Of a stretch of DNA of 64,000 nucleotides, positions 35,334-44,830 are shown piece after piece. The notes under the pieces are model-generated. The model saw only the letters and a program-made list of their open reading frames with translations. It searched no databases and had not been told where the DNA came from. Source of the stretch: Paenalcaligenes hominis. GTDB lineage: Bacteria; Pseudomonadota; Gammaproteobacteria; Burkholderiales; Burkholderiaceae_B. Each line of letters begins with the position of its first letter. Positions within the stretch are counted from its first letter, which is position 1. The DNA is taken from NCBI RefSeq assembly GCF_011927625.1, contig NZ_JAATIZ010000003.1, positions 372,001-436,000 of the forward strand, in the 5' to 3' direction. The translations under genes and the position numbers were made by a program.

Positions 35334-36869
35334 ATGAAAAAAATGATGCGTGTTGGGTTGGCATGTGTGCTGATGGTCTGTGGCCAGAGCTTGCTATGGG
35401 CCCAAGCCAACCTAAGCGCGCAGCAAGCTGAAGCTCAAAAGCAACGTGCTGAGCTTCAGCAGCGTATTAACCAATTGCAAAAGCATATTGAGTCCACGCA
35501 AACCAACAAGAAAGACGCCACGCATGCATTACGAGATGTAGAGACGCGTATTTCCAGCACCGACCGCGAGCTCAACGCCTTACAGCAGCGTCAAAAACAA
35601 GTGCAAACACATTTGGCTGATTTGCAAGCTCAAATTACCGCGCAGCAGCAGCAACAAAACGAGGGGCAGGCCCAACTAGCAGAGCAGTTACGTAGCCAGT
35701 ATGCAAACGGCTTATCCCCTTGGACGGCATTACTCTCAGGCAATGACCCCCAAGAAATTCAGCGCGAGCTGGGATATTTGGGGTATGTAAATCAAGCTCA
35801 AGCCAATCAGGTACGGCAACTCCAAAAAGGCCTCGAGCGTTTGCAGCAGCTGAAGGCGGCTGTACAGAAAAACGAAACAGAACTCGTGCAGCTAACGCAA
35901 AAAACTGAAGCACAAAAACAACAGTTGCAAAGTCAACAGGCCGAGCGAGAGCAGGTCTTAAAAAACATTGAGACCGAGCTGGCTGCCCAACAAAAACAGG
36001 CTCAGCACTTAGCCACTAACGACGCTCGACTAGGTCAGTTGATCACCGGCTTAGAAAAAGAAATTGCGCGTCAGGCCGAGTTACGCCGTTTAGCCGAAGA
36101 GCGCCGACGCGCCGAGGAAGCGCGCCGTAAAGCCGAAGAGGCGCGTCGTTTGGCCGAACAAAAGCGTCTTGCTGAGGCACAACGACAGCAAGCGCTGAAA
36201 GCAGAGCAGCAGCGCATTGCGGAAGCAAAAGCACAGGCTGAACAATTGCGTCAGCAGCAGGAACAAGCGCAACAATCTCAAAACGAGACCGATTTGGTCG
36301 CTTTACGCCAAGCACAGCTCAAGCGCGATAAACAACTGGCTGCAGAGCGTGAGGCCGCCCGCAAAGAAGAAGCGCGTTGGCATGCTCTAGCCCACACGCC
36401 CGCGCAACCAGCAGAGCCCGAGCCAAAGCCGGTTCGAGTAGAGCCAAAAGTACAAGCCCCCACCGAGCCCCCAAATGGCTTTAAGGGCTTAAAAAAAGGT
36501 GCGCCACCGCCTGTGCGTGGCGAGCAACTCGGCATGTTTGGTGGCGAGCGTCCCGACGGTGGTACTTGGCGCGGTATTGTATTGCGCGCTGCCGCGGGCA
36601 CTCCGGTTAAAGCCATTGCCCCAGGACGTGTGGTTTTTGCTAATTGGATGTCAGGATTTGGTAACTTATTAATTGTGGATCACGGCGAAGGTTTCCTAAG
36701 TGTTTATGGTAATAACCAAAGCGTGTTAAAACAGGTAGGGGATATCGTCTCGACTGGCGACGCAATTGCTAGAGTAGGGGCAACGGGTGGACAGGTCGAT
36801 CCGGGCGTTTATATTGAAATACGCCATCATGGTCAACCGGTAAACCCACAACTTTGGCTACGCAATTAA
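35334..36869 (+). CDS. envC: EnvC-like murein hydrolase activator (coiled coil plus degenerate LytM domain)
   Basis: This 511-residue protein has a signal peptide (to about LWA-QAN) and a long Gln/Ala-rich coiled coil covering residues ~22-330. A Glu/Arg/Ala-rich stretch lies at ~245-310. A C-terminal M23/LytM domain occupies ~390-511. The LytM domain lacks the zinc ligands of active peptidases: YGNNQSVL stands where the active His would be and IEIRHHG replaces the HxH motif, just as in EnvC. It is therefore predicted to activate an AmiB/AmiC-type amidase at the division septum rather than cut peptidoglycan itself. Confidence 0.92.
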   Translation: MKKMMRVGLACVLMVCGQSLLWAQANLSAQQAEAQKQRAELQQRINQLQKHIESTQTNKKDATHALRDVETRISSTDRELNALQQRQKQVQTHLADLQAQITAQQQQQNEGQAQLAEQLRSQYANGLSPWTALLSGNDPQEIQRELGYLGYVNQAQANQVRQLQKGLERLQQLKAAVQKNETELVQLTQKTEAQKQQLQSQQAEREQVLKNIETELAAQQKQAQHLATNDARLGQLITGLEKEIARQAELRRLAEERRRAEEARRKAEEARRLAEQKRLAEAQRQQALKAEQQRIAEAKAQAEQLRQQQEQAQQSQNETDLVALRQAQLKRDKQLAAEREAARKEEARWHALAHTPAQPAEPEPKPVRVEPKVQAPTEPPNGFKGLKKGAPPPVRGEQLGMFGGERPDGGTWRGIVLRAAAGTPVKAIAPGRVVFANWMSGFGNLLIVDHGEGFLSVYGNNQSVLKQVGDIVSTGDAIARVGATGGQVDPGVYIEIRHHGQPVNPQLWLRN

Positions 36870-36945
36870 AGAGCGAACTGTCTATAATTCCGCTATAGTG
36901 CGCTATATAGGCGTGATTTCAATTTAGATAAATAGGACTTTGTGC

Positions 36946-38433
36946 ATGGGCACTCGTAGGCTAAACCGTATAGGATTACTAGTACTTGGTGGAGTAGGTG
37001 GCGTATTAGCGAGCTTAGCGATCAATGCTGTCGCTCAACGAGGCGAGCCTTTACCCTTGCGTGAACTGCAGCAGTTTGCCAATGTGTATTCTGCAATTAA
37101 AAGCAGCTACGTCGAGCCACTGGGTGACGAAGCGTTAATTAACGAAGCCATTAAAGGCCTATTTAACGAGCTAGACCCTCATTCGTCTTATCTTGACGCT
37201 GATGCGTTTAAAGACATGGAGTCCATGACCCAAGGCGGTTTTGGCGGGTTAGGTATTGAAATTGGTCATGAAAATGGCTATCCCACGGTTATTTCACCTA
37301 TCGAAGACACACCAGCTGCCAAGGCCGGTATTCTGGCTGGGGACGTGATCGTAGGCATAGACGGCAAATCCACCAAAGACATGCCATTAAACGATGCGGT
37401 CAAAATGATGCGTGGTCAGCCTAACACCTCAATCGAACTGGAAATCCAGCGTGGCGACCAAAAGCCGTTTAAAGTAACTATTGTGCGTGACCACATTAAA
37501 GTACAAAGTGTACGTGGCAAGCGCTTAGATGACGATTTGCTCTATGTGCGTATTTCCCAATTCCAAGAGCGCACAGCTGCCGATTTAGTGCGTCAGCTTC
37601 AAACCCTAAGCAATGGTCAAGCCCCTCGCGGCTTGGTGCTCGACTTGCGTAACGACCCCGGTGGATTGCTAGATAGCGCTATTGGCGTGTCCTCGGCTTT
37701 CTTAAACAGTGGCGATTTGGTGGTTTCAACCAAGGGTCGTATTCCTTCATCCAATCGTGAGTACTACGTTAAGCCCATCACTCAGGTTCTAGGCAGCAAC
37801 GATCGTCAAATGCTCGAGCAAATGGATTGGCTCAAACAGATTCCGATTGTGGTGTTAATTAATGCGGGTTCGGCATCGGCTTCTGAAATTGTTGCTGGCG
37901 CGCTACAGGATCACGGTCGTGCCACGGTAATGGGTACACGCAGTTTTGGTAAGGGCTCTGTACAAAGCGTGTTGCCGCTTAGTGCCGAGGCAGGCATTAA
38001 GCTGACCACAGCACTCTATTACACACCCAGTGGTAAATCCATCCAGGTCACTGGGGTCGAGCCCGATGTCTATGTAGATGATACGCCTAATGGCAACTTG
38101 TTCCGTATTCCGCGCGAGGCAGACCTACAGCGTCACTTAAACAATGCGGTGGTCGAGGACGAATCTACCCTTGGTGCAGATGAGACCTACGTTAAAGACC
38201 CAAAAATGTTTGAGTTTGGGGGCGAGGACGACTTCCAACTGCGTCAGGCTATCAACCACCTAGAGGGACGGCCTGTTAAAAAAACAGACCCCACTCTGGT
38301 TCAAGCGGATTCAGAAAACGCGACAGCACAGTCAGCAGAGGCTGAAAAAAAAAGCCCAGTAAAAGCGACTAATACCCAAGAGGTACAGCGTTTCCGTATC
38401 ACTCCTGAAGGTGTGCAACCGATTCAAAAATAA
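36946..38433 (+). CDS. ctp: Carboxy-terminal processing protease (S41)
   Basis: This 495-residue exported serine protease has an N-terminal signal anchor (residues ~8-30), a PDZ domain (~85-165, with GGLGIEIG and AAKAGILAGDVIVGIDG), and the S41 peptidase domain. The catalytic Ser is in NAGSASASEIVAG and the Lys in TRSFGKGSVQ. Such proteases trim C-termini of periplasmic proteins and control peptidoglycan endopeptidases. The ATG at 36946 has AGGA upstream; the TTG two codons earlier is unlikely. moeB follows after 8 bases. Confidence 0.94.
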   Translation: MGTRRLNRIGLLVLGGVGGVLASLAINAVAQRGEPLPLRELQQFANVYSAIKSSYVEPLGDEALINEAIKGLFNELDPHSSYLDADAFKDMESMTQGGFGGLGIEIGHENGYPTVISPIEDTPAAKAGILAGDVIVGIDGKSTKDMPLNDAVKMMRGQPNTSIELEIQRGDQKPFKVTIVRDHIKVQSVRGKRLDDDLLYVRISQFQERTAADLVRQLQTLSNGQAPRGLVLDLRNDPGGLLDSAIGVSSAFLNSGDLVVSTKGRIPSSNREYYVKPITQVLGSNDRQMLEQMDWLKQIPIVVLINAGSASASEIVAGALQDHGRATVMGTRSFGKGSVQSVLPLSAEAGIKLTTALYYTPSGKSIQVTGVEPDVYVDDTPNGNLFRIPREADLQRHLNNAVVEDESTLGADETYVKDPKMFEFGGEDDFQLRQAINHLEGRPVKKTDPTLVQADSENATAQSAEAEKKSPVKATNTQEVQRFRITPEGVQPIQK

Positions 38434-38441
38434 AAGGCCGT

Positions 38442-39200
38442 ATGTCGTTAGATGATGCACAACTCATGCGCTATGCTCGTCATATTTTATTGGACGAGTA
38501 TGGCATTGAGGCTCAAGAAAAAGTGTCAGCTGCCAAAGTTCTCATCGTAGGCGCTGGCGGCTTAGGTTCTCCTGCTGCGTATTATTTAGCTGCTGCGGGG
38601 GTGGGTCACATCACCCTCGTCGATGATGATGAGGTCGATCTCAGTAATTTACAGCGTCAAATATTGCATAATTCCGAACGGGTTGGGGTAAACAAGGCGC
38701 AGTCGGGGCAGCAAACTTTGCAGGCGTTAAATCCGCTAATCATCATCGAGCCATTGGCGCAGCGGTTGTCTGATGCCGATCTGGATCGCTTAATGCCGCA
38801 GCACGATGTGGTGCTGGACTGCACAGATAATTTCGCTACGCGCCATGCGATTAATCGCGCTGCCGTTCGTCATCGTGTACCCATTGTTTCGGGCGCGGGT
38901 ATTCGTTTTGCGGGGCAAATCAGTGTGTACGACCTGCGTGACGACCAGGCGCCTTGCTATCACTGCCTTTTTCCAGAGGCTGATGATGTTCAAGAGCTGC
39001 GTTGCGCTACCACCGGGGTGTTAGGGCCATTAGTGGGCATGGTGGGCTGCATTCAAGCCGCCGAGGCATTAAAAGTGATTGGCGGCTTCGGAGAACCGCT
39101 CGTAGGGCGCCTATTAAGCGTTGATGCGTTGACAATGCAGTGGCATACCGTGCGTTTCCGTAAAGACCCAAAGTGCAGCGTGTGTGGGTCTACTACTTAG
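38442..39200 (+). CDS. moeB: Molybdopterin-synthase adenylyltransferase / ThiF-like E1 enzyme
   Basis: This 252-residue E1-like enzyme adenylates the C-terminal glycine of a ubiquitin-like sulfur carrier (MoaD or ThiS). The ATP site GAGGLGSPAAYYLAAAG, the DDDEVDLSNLQRQILH segment, two zinc CxxC pairs (CYHC and CSVC) and the Cys in RCATTGVLGPLVG are all present. MoeB and ThiF cannot be separated by sequence alone. It is the last gene of the gpmA-envC-ctp-moeB series. mobB for molybdenum cofactor lies far away at 61.4 kb. Confidence 0.88.
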   Translation: MSLDDAQLMRYARHILLDEYGIEAQEKVSAAKVLIVGAGGLGSPAAYYLAAAGVGHITLVDDDEVDLSNLQRQILHNSERVGVNKAQSGQQTLQALNPLIIIEPLAQRLSDADLDRLMPQHDVVLDCTDNFATRHAINRAAVRHRVPIVSGAGIRFAGQISVYDLRDDQAPCYHCLFPEADDVQELRCATTGVLGPLVGMVGCIQAAEALKVIGGFGEPLVGRLLSVDALTMQWHTVRFRKDPKCSVCGSTT

Positions 39201-39219
39201 TTTTTAAATAGATAATTAG

Positions 39220-39257
39220 TGAAACGGCTGCGATGCAATGAGATCACGGCCGTTTTT
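39220..39257 (+). terminator. Terminator after moeB
   Basis: AAACGGC and GCCGTTT frame an imperfect hairpin (the stem can continue inward with mismatches) ending in a run of T. It starts 20 bases after the moeB stop. Confidence 0.8.
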
Positions 39258-39300
39258 TTGTGCATGCTGAACCTGATGGTGTTAGAACCACCCGCCACGC

Positions 39301-39636
39301 TTAGGCTTTTTTCAGAAACTCGGACTTTAACTCGTAGGGGGTGCCGTTAATGCGACAGGCAATATCGTGGTCGCCTTCAATAATACGAATGCCGCGTACT
39401 TTGGTGCCTTTTTTGAGATTAGTGGATGAGCCTTTTACTTTTAAGTCTTTGATAAGCAACACATCGTCACCGTCTTGAAGCGGAGTGCCATTGCTATCAC
39501 GCACTATCGGTGAGTCTTCTGCCTGAGTTTCAGCCTGCATTGGCCATTCGTGAGCACAATCGGGACAAATGTAATGGTCTTGGTCGGGGTAGGTGTGTTC
39601 CATACCGCATTGAGGGCAAGCAGGAATTGTATTCAT
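39301..39636 (-). CDS. yjdM: YjdM/PhnA-type zinc-ribbon protein
   Basis: This 111-residue protein has an N-terminal zinc ribbon (CPQC at ~8-11 and CPDC at ~24-27) and the C-terminal PhnA domain with LQDGDDVLLIKDLKVKGSS and IRIIEGDHDIACRI. It is the small protein once called PhnA and is not phosphonoacetate hydrolase. Its function remains unclear. It is a single gene on the minus strand. Confidence 0.92.
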   Translation of the reverse strand: MNTIPACPQCGMEHTYPDQDHYICPDCAHEWPMQAETQAEDSPIVRDSNGTPLQDGDDVLLIKDLKVKGSSTNLKKGTKVRGIRIIEGDHDIACRINGTPYELKSEFLKKA

Positions 39637-39695
39637 AGGTACCTTTTGGCTTTTAAGCGAAATTAGATGTAATTAAATAAAAAATCGCATCAATT

Positions 39696-41138
39696 CTACT
39701 CTTTTTTTGAACTAGAGGCGAAATCAGGCTGACGCCGAGGCAAGCGTTTAAAAGAGAAAAAAGATAAAGCCGTTAATAGCCCCATGACGATAAACCCCCA
39801 AAACAAATCATTTTGATTTACGCTGATGTTACCGTGCAGCTGCATACTGATATTTAATGTGATGGCTGCGCAAGCCACTCCTAAACTGATACCTAGCTGT
39901 TGGGCCATGGCTGCAAACGAGCTAGCACGGCTCATGGCATTTTGGCTAAGGTCAACATAAGTCAGGGTATTGACGGCAGTAAATTGCAGAGACCTAAATA
40001 AACCACCTATAGCCAAGACCAATGAAATCACCCATAAAGATGTTTGCTCGTTAAATACGGCACAAACTGCGATAAAAAGCCCCGTCAGCAAAGCGTTATA
40101 CATCAGCACAGTGCGATAGCCAAAACGGCGAATAATGGCTGGCGCTAGCGGCTTGATGACTAATGCCCCGACAGCGCTGGTAAATGTGACCAAACCGGCG
40201 GTCATGGGGCTTAGCCCAAAACCTAACTGCAATAAAATAGCTAGCATAAAGGGTACTGACCCCAAGGCAAAGCGACATAAGTTGCCCCCTAGAATTGAGA
40301 CCGCAAAGCTGCGCGTTTTTAGTAGGGACAGGTCTAAAATGGGAAAAGCGGTATGGCGTGCATGCCAGATATACCACAGCGCAGTTATGAGGCCAGTGCT
40401 AAGCAATAAGGCAAGCTGACGCGGCGTGAATTCGCTGTGTCCAAAAGACTCAAAGCTAATCACTAAGCAAGCCAGAGCCGTAGCACTAAGAATAAAACCA
40501 AACCAATCCAACGGTGGCTTGTCGGCAATGACGTCTACGCGTATAAATTTTAAAATAAGGAAAATGCCCAGTATGCCTACGGGAACATTCATTAAGAAGA
40601 TCCAGTGCCAGCTCATGTAGGTAACAAAAAAACCACCTACTGGTGGCCCAATAATTGGCCCAAGTAACGCCGGCAGACTTAACACAGCCATTGCCCCCAG
40701 CAGTTCGTCTTTAGGCACACGGCGCAGCATAATAATGCGTCCAACCGGCACCATCATGGCACCAGCGACCCCCTGCACAATGCGTGCGGCAATCAGTTGC
40801 GGTAGTGTTTGTGACGCCGCGCAAGCCACAGAGCTAAGCGTAAAGAGTAAAACAGCGGCAATAAAAACCCGTCGCGCCCCAAAACGATCTGCGGCCCAGC
40901 CACTGATAGGAACAAATACCGCCACCGCCAATAAATAACTGGTGATAATGGTGTTCATGCGCACTACATCGGTGCCTAAAGCTTGGGCCATCATGGGCAG
41001 CGCAGTGGCGACCACTGTTGCATCAAGCATTTGCATAAATAAGGCACAGCCAACGATATACGGAATAATACGTATGGCTTGGCGTTCACGGGCAGATAAT
41101 TGGGAGATAGATTGTGAGGGAAGCTGTTCGGTTGGCAT
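39696..41138 (-). CDS. MFS multidrug exporter, DHA2 (EmrB/QacA) family
   Basis: This 480-residue membrane protein has about 14 hydrophobic segments. Motif A-like GWAADRFGARRVFI, the antiporter motif C region (LPALLGPIIGPPVGGFF) and the N-terminal FMQMLDATVVATALP place it in DHA2. The absence of an adjacent adaptor (EmrA) suggests that it exports across the inner membrane only. The ATG at 41138 gives the usual short cytoplasmic N-terminus; an in-frame TTG at 41168 is the alternative. Neither has a clear SD. The substrate is unknown. Confidence 0.9.
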   Translation of the reverse strand: MPTEQLPSQSISQLSARERQAIRIIPYIVGCALFMQMLDATVVATALPMMAQALGTDVVRMNTIITSYLLAVAVFVPISGWAADRFGARRVFIAAVLLFTLSSVACAASQTLPQLIAARIVQGVAGAMMVPVGRIIMLRRVPKDELLGAMAVLSLPALLGPIIGPPVGGFFVTYMSWHWIFLMNVPVGILGIFLILKFIRVDVIADKPPLDWFGFILSATALACLVISFESFGHSEFTPRQLALLLSTGLITALWYIWHARHTAFPILDLSLLKTRSFAVSILGGNLCRFALGSVPFMLAILLQLGFGLSPMTAGLVTFTSAVGALVIKPLAPAIIRRFGYRTVLMYNALLTGLFIAVCAVFNEQTSLWVISLVLAIGGLFRSLQFTAVNTLTYVDLSQNAMSRASSFAAMAQQLGISLGVACAAITLNISMQLHGNISVNQNDLFWGFIVMGLLTALSFFSFKRLPRRQPDFASSSKKE

Positions 41139-41188
41139 AGGATTGCAGTACACTGTGCGTATGTTCAATTTTTTCTTTACACCCCATT

Positions 41189-41380
41189 ATGGCAAAGAAT
41201 TACGAATCTGATATCACCCAGTTCCTAAACAATTTCAAAAAGCAGCATCCCGAGACCGATGCAAAGCAACGCGAGGGACGGGGCCGTTTATGGGACAAAC
41301 CCATTGATCAAGAGGCTCAAGCCGACTACAAAGCTGCTAATGTGCCCCAAGATCCTTATGTGTATTACCAAAATCCCTAA
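41189..41380 (+). CDS. DUF3460 family protein
   Basis: This 63-residue hydrophilic protein with the family pattern ESDITQFLNNFKKQHPETDAKQREGRGRLWDK is found in betaproteobacteria, very often just before scpA, as here (19-base gap). It has no signal or membrane segment and its function is unknown. The constant linkage suggests shared expression with scpA. Confidence 0.88.
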   Translation: MAKNYESDITQFLNNFKKQHPETDAKQREGRGRLWDKPIDQEAQADYKAANVPQDPYVYYQNP

Positions 41381-41399
41381 GCTCAACGTGTTTTAAGGG

Positions 41400-42263
41400 G
41401 TGGACGATCTTTTGGACACCTCAGTGCTAGAACCCGAGACTTCCTTAGCGCCTAAGGAAGCGTTTGCGCGTTTGTATGGCGAGCCATTATTTAGTCTCCC
41501 GCACGACCTCTATATCCCCCCTCAGGCCTTAGAAGTCATTTTACATAGCTTCGAAGGGCCACTTGATCTCTTGCTGTATTTAATTCGCAAGCAGAACTTA
41601 GATGTGCTGGATATTCCCATGGCGCAGGTCACAGAGCAATACCTCAGTTATGTCGAGCAAATTCGTCAAACGAATCTAGAGTTAGCGGGCGAGTATTTAT
41701 TAATGGCGGCGCTCTTAATTGAGATTAAGTCGCGCATGTTGCTGCCTGTTAAAAAGGCGGATACCGGCGAGGAAGTGGAAGACCCACGGGCCGAGTTAGT
41801 GCGCCGCTTGCTGGCCTACGAGCAAATGAAGCGAGCCGCTCTAGCACTGGAAGACCTGCCACGGGTAGAGCGTGATTTCGAACTCAGTGCTGTACAGGTT
41901 GATTTGCACATCGAAGAGGTGTTCCCCGATGTGTGTGCCGACGATTTGCGTGAAGCTTGGTTAGGTATTTTGCAACGCGCTAAACTTCATCAATCTCATA
42001 CGATCACCCGCGAGCAGCTTTCTGTGCGCGATCACATGAGTCAAATTTTACGCCGCTTGTCTAACCATGAGTTTTTAGAGTTTAATCAGTTGTTTGATGA
42101 TGTCTTAGGGCAAGCAATTACCGACGCAGCGGCGGTAGTGGTTGTGCACTTTTTAGCTATGCTAGAGCTAGCAAAAGAGTCTCTGGTTGCACTCACCCAA
42201 GCCGAGCCCTATGCGCCCATTTACTTACGGTTAGCGTATACGCAACCTACTGTTACCGCTTAA
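41400..42263 (+). CDS. scpA: Segregation and condensation protein A
   Basis: This 287-residue kleisin subunit of the SMC-ScpAB condensin has the family motif FEGPLDLLLYLIRKQNLDVLDIPMAQVTEQYLSY at residues ~50-85 (read here in two parts). It also has the segment EYLLMAALLIEIKSRMLLP. The winged-helix C-terminus is present. I accept the GTG at 41400, preceded by AAGGG. No scpB or smc is visible in the window. Confidence 0.95.
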   Translation: MDDLLDTSVLEPETSLAPKEAFARLYGEPLFSLPHDLYIPPQALEVILHSFEGPLDLLLYLIRKQNLDVLDIPMAQVTEQYLSYVEQIRQTNLELAGEYLLMAALLIEIKSRMLLPVKKADTGEEVEDPRAELVRRLLAYEQMKRAALALEDLPRVERDFELSAVQVDLHIEEVFPDVCADDLREAWLGILQRAKLHQSHTITREQLSVRDHMSQILRRLSNHEFLEFNQLFDDVLGQAITDAAAVVVVHFLAMLELAKESLVALTQAEPYAPIYLRLAYTQPTVTA

Positions 42264-43127
<864 letters not shown>

Positions 43128-43185
43128 GCGCGAGCTATCCTTCAATACGGGTTTATACGCCCTAATAATTGGGGGCTTACCAATA

Positions 43186-43237
43186 AAAAAACTCCTCCTT
43201 AAAATACCCAATGCTAGGGATTAAGGAGGAGTTTTTT
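43186..43237 (+). promoter_or_regulatory. 17-bp perfect hairpin enclosing the SD of the orphan HTH gene
   Basis: The left arm at 43186-43202 (A6-CTCCTCCTTAA) is the exact complement of the right arm at 43221-43237 (TTAAGGAGGAG-T6), with an 18-nt loop. The right arm holds the AAGGAGGAG ribosome-binding site and its T-run ends on the base before the ATG at 43238. Folded, the RNA would hide the whole SD. Read another way, it is a standard Rho-independent terminator for panC, 58 bases upstream. The two functions are not exclusive. Confidence 0.75.
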
Positions 43238-43528
43238 ATGTTTGCCGCTGTTTTAGTGAGTGCTCTTACCCCAATGGAAAAGCAGGTATCCACTGAAATT
43301 GTGTTGGGTAAAGCAAATAAACGCATTGCTGGTGATTTATTTGTTTCGCAACGTACAGTGGAAGCGCATCGCGCAAACTTATTTCAAAAGCTTCGCGTGC
43401 GCAATGCGCTAGAGCTAGTGCAGTTGCTTGAGGTCAGTCGCTCGCGGCTAGATCAAGGGCGACAGGCAGGGCCGGTCTGGTTCTGTAGCTCGTCAATGCC
43501 GTCAATATCTTGTTGTCTGCTTAAGTGA
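43238..43528 (+). CDS. Orphan LuxR/FixJ-type HTH protein
   Basis: This 96-residue protein is almost only a GerE-type HTH: LTPMEKQVSTEI, then NKRIAGDLFVSQRTVEAHRANLFQKLRVRNALELVQLL (residues ~10-65, given in parts). It looks like the output domain of a FixJ-type response regulator with no receiver. The last ~30 residues are low in structure and antisense to the convergent lipoprotein gene (76-base overlap), so the natural end may be lost. It could be a free-standing regulator or a remnant. The start has a near-perfect SD, buried in a hairpin. Confidence 0.65.
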   Translation: MFAAVLVSALTPMEKQVSTEIVLGKANKRIAGDLFVSQRTVEAHRANLFQKLRVRNALELVQLLEVSRSRLDQGRQAGPVWFCSSSMPSISCCLLK

Positions 43529-44082
43529 GTCTCTAGGGTAGGGGTTACGTAGTTAAACACATTAACGCGCAACTGCTGGTCGTGGACAAAACTGAGGTCA
43601 GCTAAGACGGTTTGCTGTTGGGTTTCTAAAAGAATCCGTGTTGGTTCCCTGCCTATTTGGTGCCAACAGCCTTGGGCTACTGCAGCGTTAGGTGTGGTGG
43701 CAGAAATTTCCGTGGCCCGCATGCGCCACATACCGCTGGGGCTGAGTGTGACCGTAAATTGGACGGGTGAACAGTTAACCTGTGTGGCCGCGCACGAAAT
43801 GGTACCTAAAAAGGTTTTGGCTTCGTACAGTTCACGAATGCCGCCTTTAGGCAAGGCAGCGGCGTGTGTTACCCCCCCTTTGTCGCCAAAGCCAATGGCG
43901 ACTTGAGACGAGCCTTTGTTTTTAGAGCCATCACGTTGACCCCGTGCTTTTTCTTGGGCATCGCTAAGGGTGCTAGCGCGTCCTGAATGCTCTTGAACAG
44001 GGGTTTGGGCACAGCCGGCAACAAGCCCTATCAGCAACACAGCAGAAAGCGTAGCCAGAGGACGAGTGATGCGTAGTTTCAT
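43453..44082 (-). CDS. Lipoprotein of unknown function (possible NlpE-like domain)
   Basis: This 209-residue protein has a type II signal peptide with lipobox LVAGC (Cys at ~24). A charged, Ser/Lys/Gly-rich linker follows, then a beta-rich domain from ~90 with four Cys in FLGTISCAATQVNCSP and QGCWH. The pattern GTI-C...W...I.LE recalls the N-terminal domain of NlpE, a copper/adhesion stress lipoprotein, but I am not sure of homology. AAGGAG precedes the ATG. It is divergent from the prepilin-peptidase-like gene with only 33 bases between them. Confidence 0.75.
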   Translation of the reverse strand: MKLRITRPLATLSAVLLIGLVAGCAQTPVQEHSGRASTLSDAQEKARGQRDGSKNKGSSQVAIGFGDKGGVTHAAALPKGGIRELYEAKTFLGTISCAATQVNCSPVQFTVTLSPSGMWRMRATEISATTPNAAVAQGCWHQIGREPTRILLETQQQTVLADLSFVHDQQLRVNVFNYVTPTLETHLSRQQDIDGIDELQNQTGPACRP

Positions 44083-44115
44083 CAGAAAGCTCCTTGGGGA
44101 ACAAAAGGGTAAAGT

Positions 44116-44817
44116 ATGTATTTCAATGCATTATATATTGGCTTAGGAACCTTGCTACTGACGCATATGTCTTTGACGGTCATTCCGTATTATGCAGCTC
44201 AGGTTCACGCTGGCGCCTGGGCTGACGAAACGCTATGGTGGCATTGCGTACACCATGCGCCTACTCCAGTCATTACTGTCCAGTATATAGGCACTGCTTT
44301 AGGTTTTGGGTTGTTTTGGGCCTTGTCTTATCTACACCTACTTCAAATTAACGGGGTGTGGTCTTATTCCATTCATGATTTATTCATCTGGCTTGGCTTA
44401 TTGTGGTTGCTGGCTCGTACGGATCACGCCTGTTTGTTGTTACCTGATGTATTTACCCAGGCCTTATTATGGTGGGGTTTAATTCAGCTCAGCGTAAAAA
44501 CGCCCGAGCTGCTTAGCTCTACTCTCTGGGCGATGGCTGGCGTGTATTTGTGCGGTCGTTTGATTCAGTTCTTTGGAAAATTATGGTTTGCTTTGCCCCT
44601 AGTTGGGCTGGGTAATGTTAAATTATTGGTTGCAATCACACCTTGGCTAGGCAGCAGTGCGCTGTTATATGTGCTGTGTCTAGCGTGTGTCCTATGTTTT
44701 TTAAGTCAAGCCTACCAGCAGCGCTCTTGGCGTCCTAAAGGCGCTTGTGCGTTTGGCCCCTATTTGGTTAGTGCGGCTTGGTTGGTGTGGTGGTGTCCGC
44801 ATCCATTTGTTTTATAA
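44116..44817 (+). CDS. Degenerate prepilin peptidase (A24, PilD-like)
   Basis: This 233-residue polytopic protein aligns with the membrane part of PilD: Asp103 in TDHACLLLPDVFTQALLWWGL, then GLGNVKLLVAITPWLG and FGPYLVSA. The second catalytic Asp of the GxGD motif is Asn167 here, and the codon is plainly AAT. The N-terminal cytoplasmic zinc domain with its CxxC pairs is absent. An in-frame TAA three bases before the ATG excludes a longer start. Prepilin cleavage and methylation are therefore unlikely. pilB and pilC, usual upstream partners, are missing, but the coaE-zapD neighbours are kept. Confidence 0.8.
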   Translation: MYFNALYIGLGTLLLTHMSLTVIPYYAAQVHAGAWADETLWWHCVHHAPTPVITVQYIGTALGFGLFWALSYLHLLQINGVWSYSIHDLFIWLGLLWLLARTDHACLLLPDVFTQALLWWGLIQLSVKTPELLSSTLWAMAGVYLCGRLIQFFGKLWFALPLVGLGNVKLLVAITPWLGSSALLYVLCLACVLCFLSQAYQQRSWRPKGACAFGPYLVSAAWLVWWCPHPFVL

Positions 44818-44830
44818 CGATTTTACATCT

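Noticed and set aside
44747-44830. Longer coaE start overlapping the prepilin-peptidase-like gene
   Set aside because: It would put 28 unrelated residues before the P-loop; the ATG at 44831 matches normal CoaE length.
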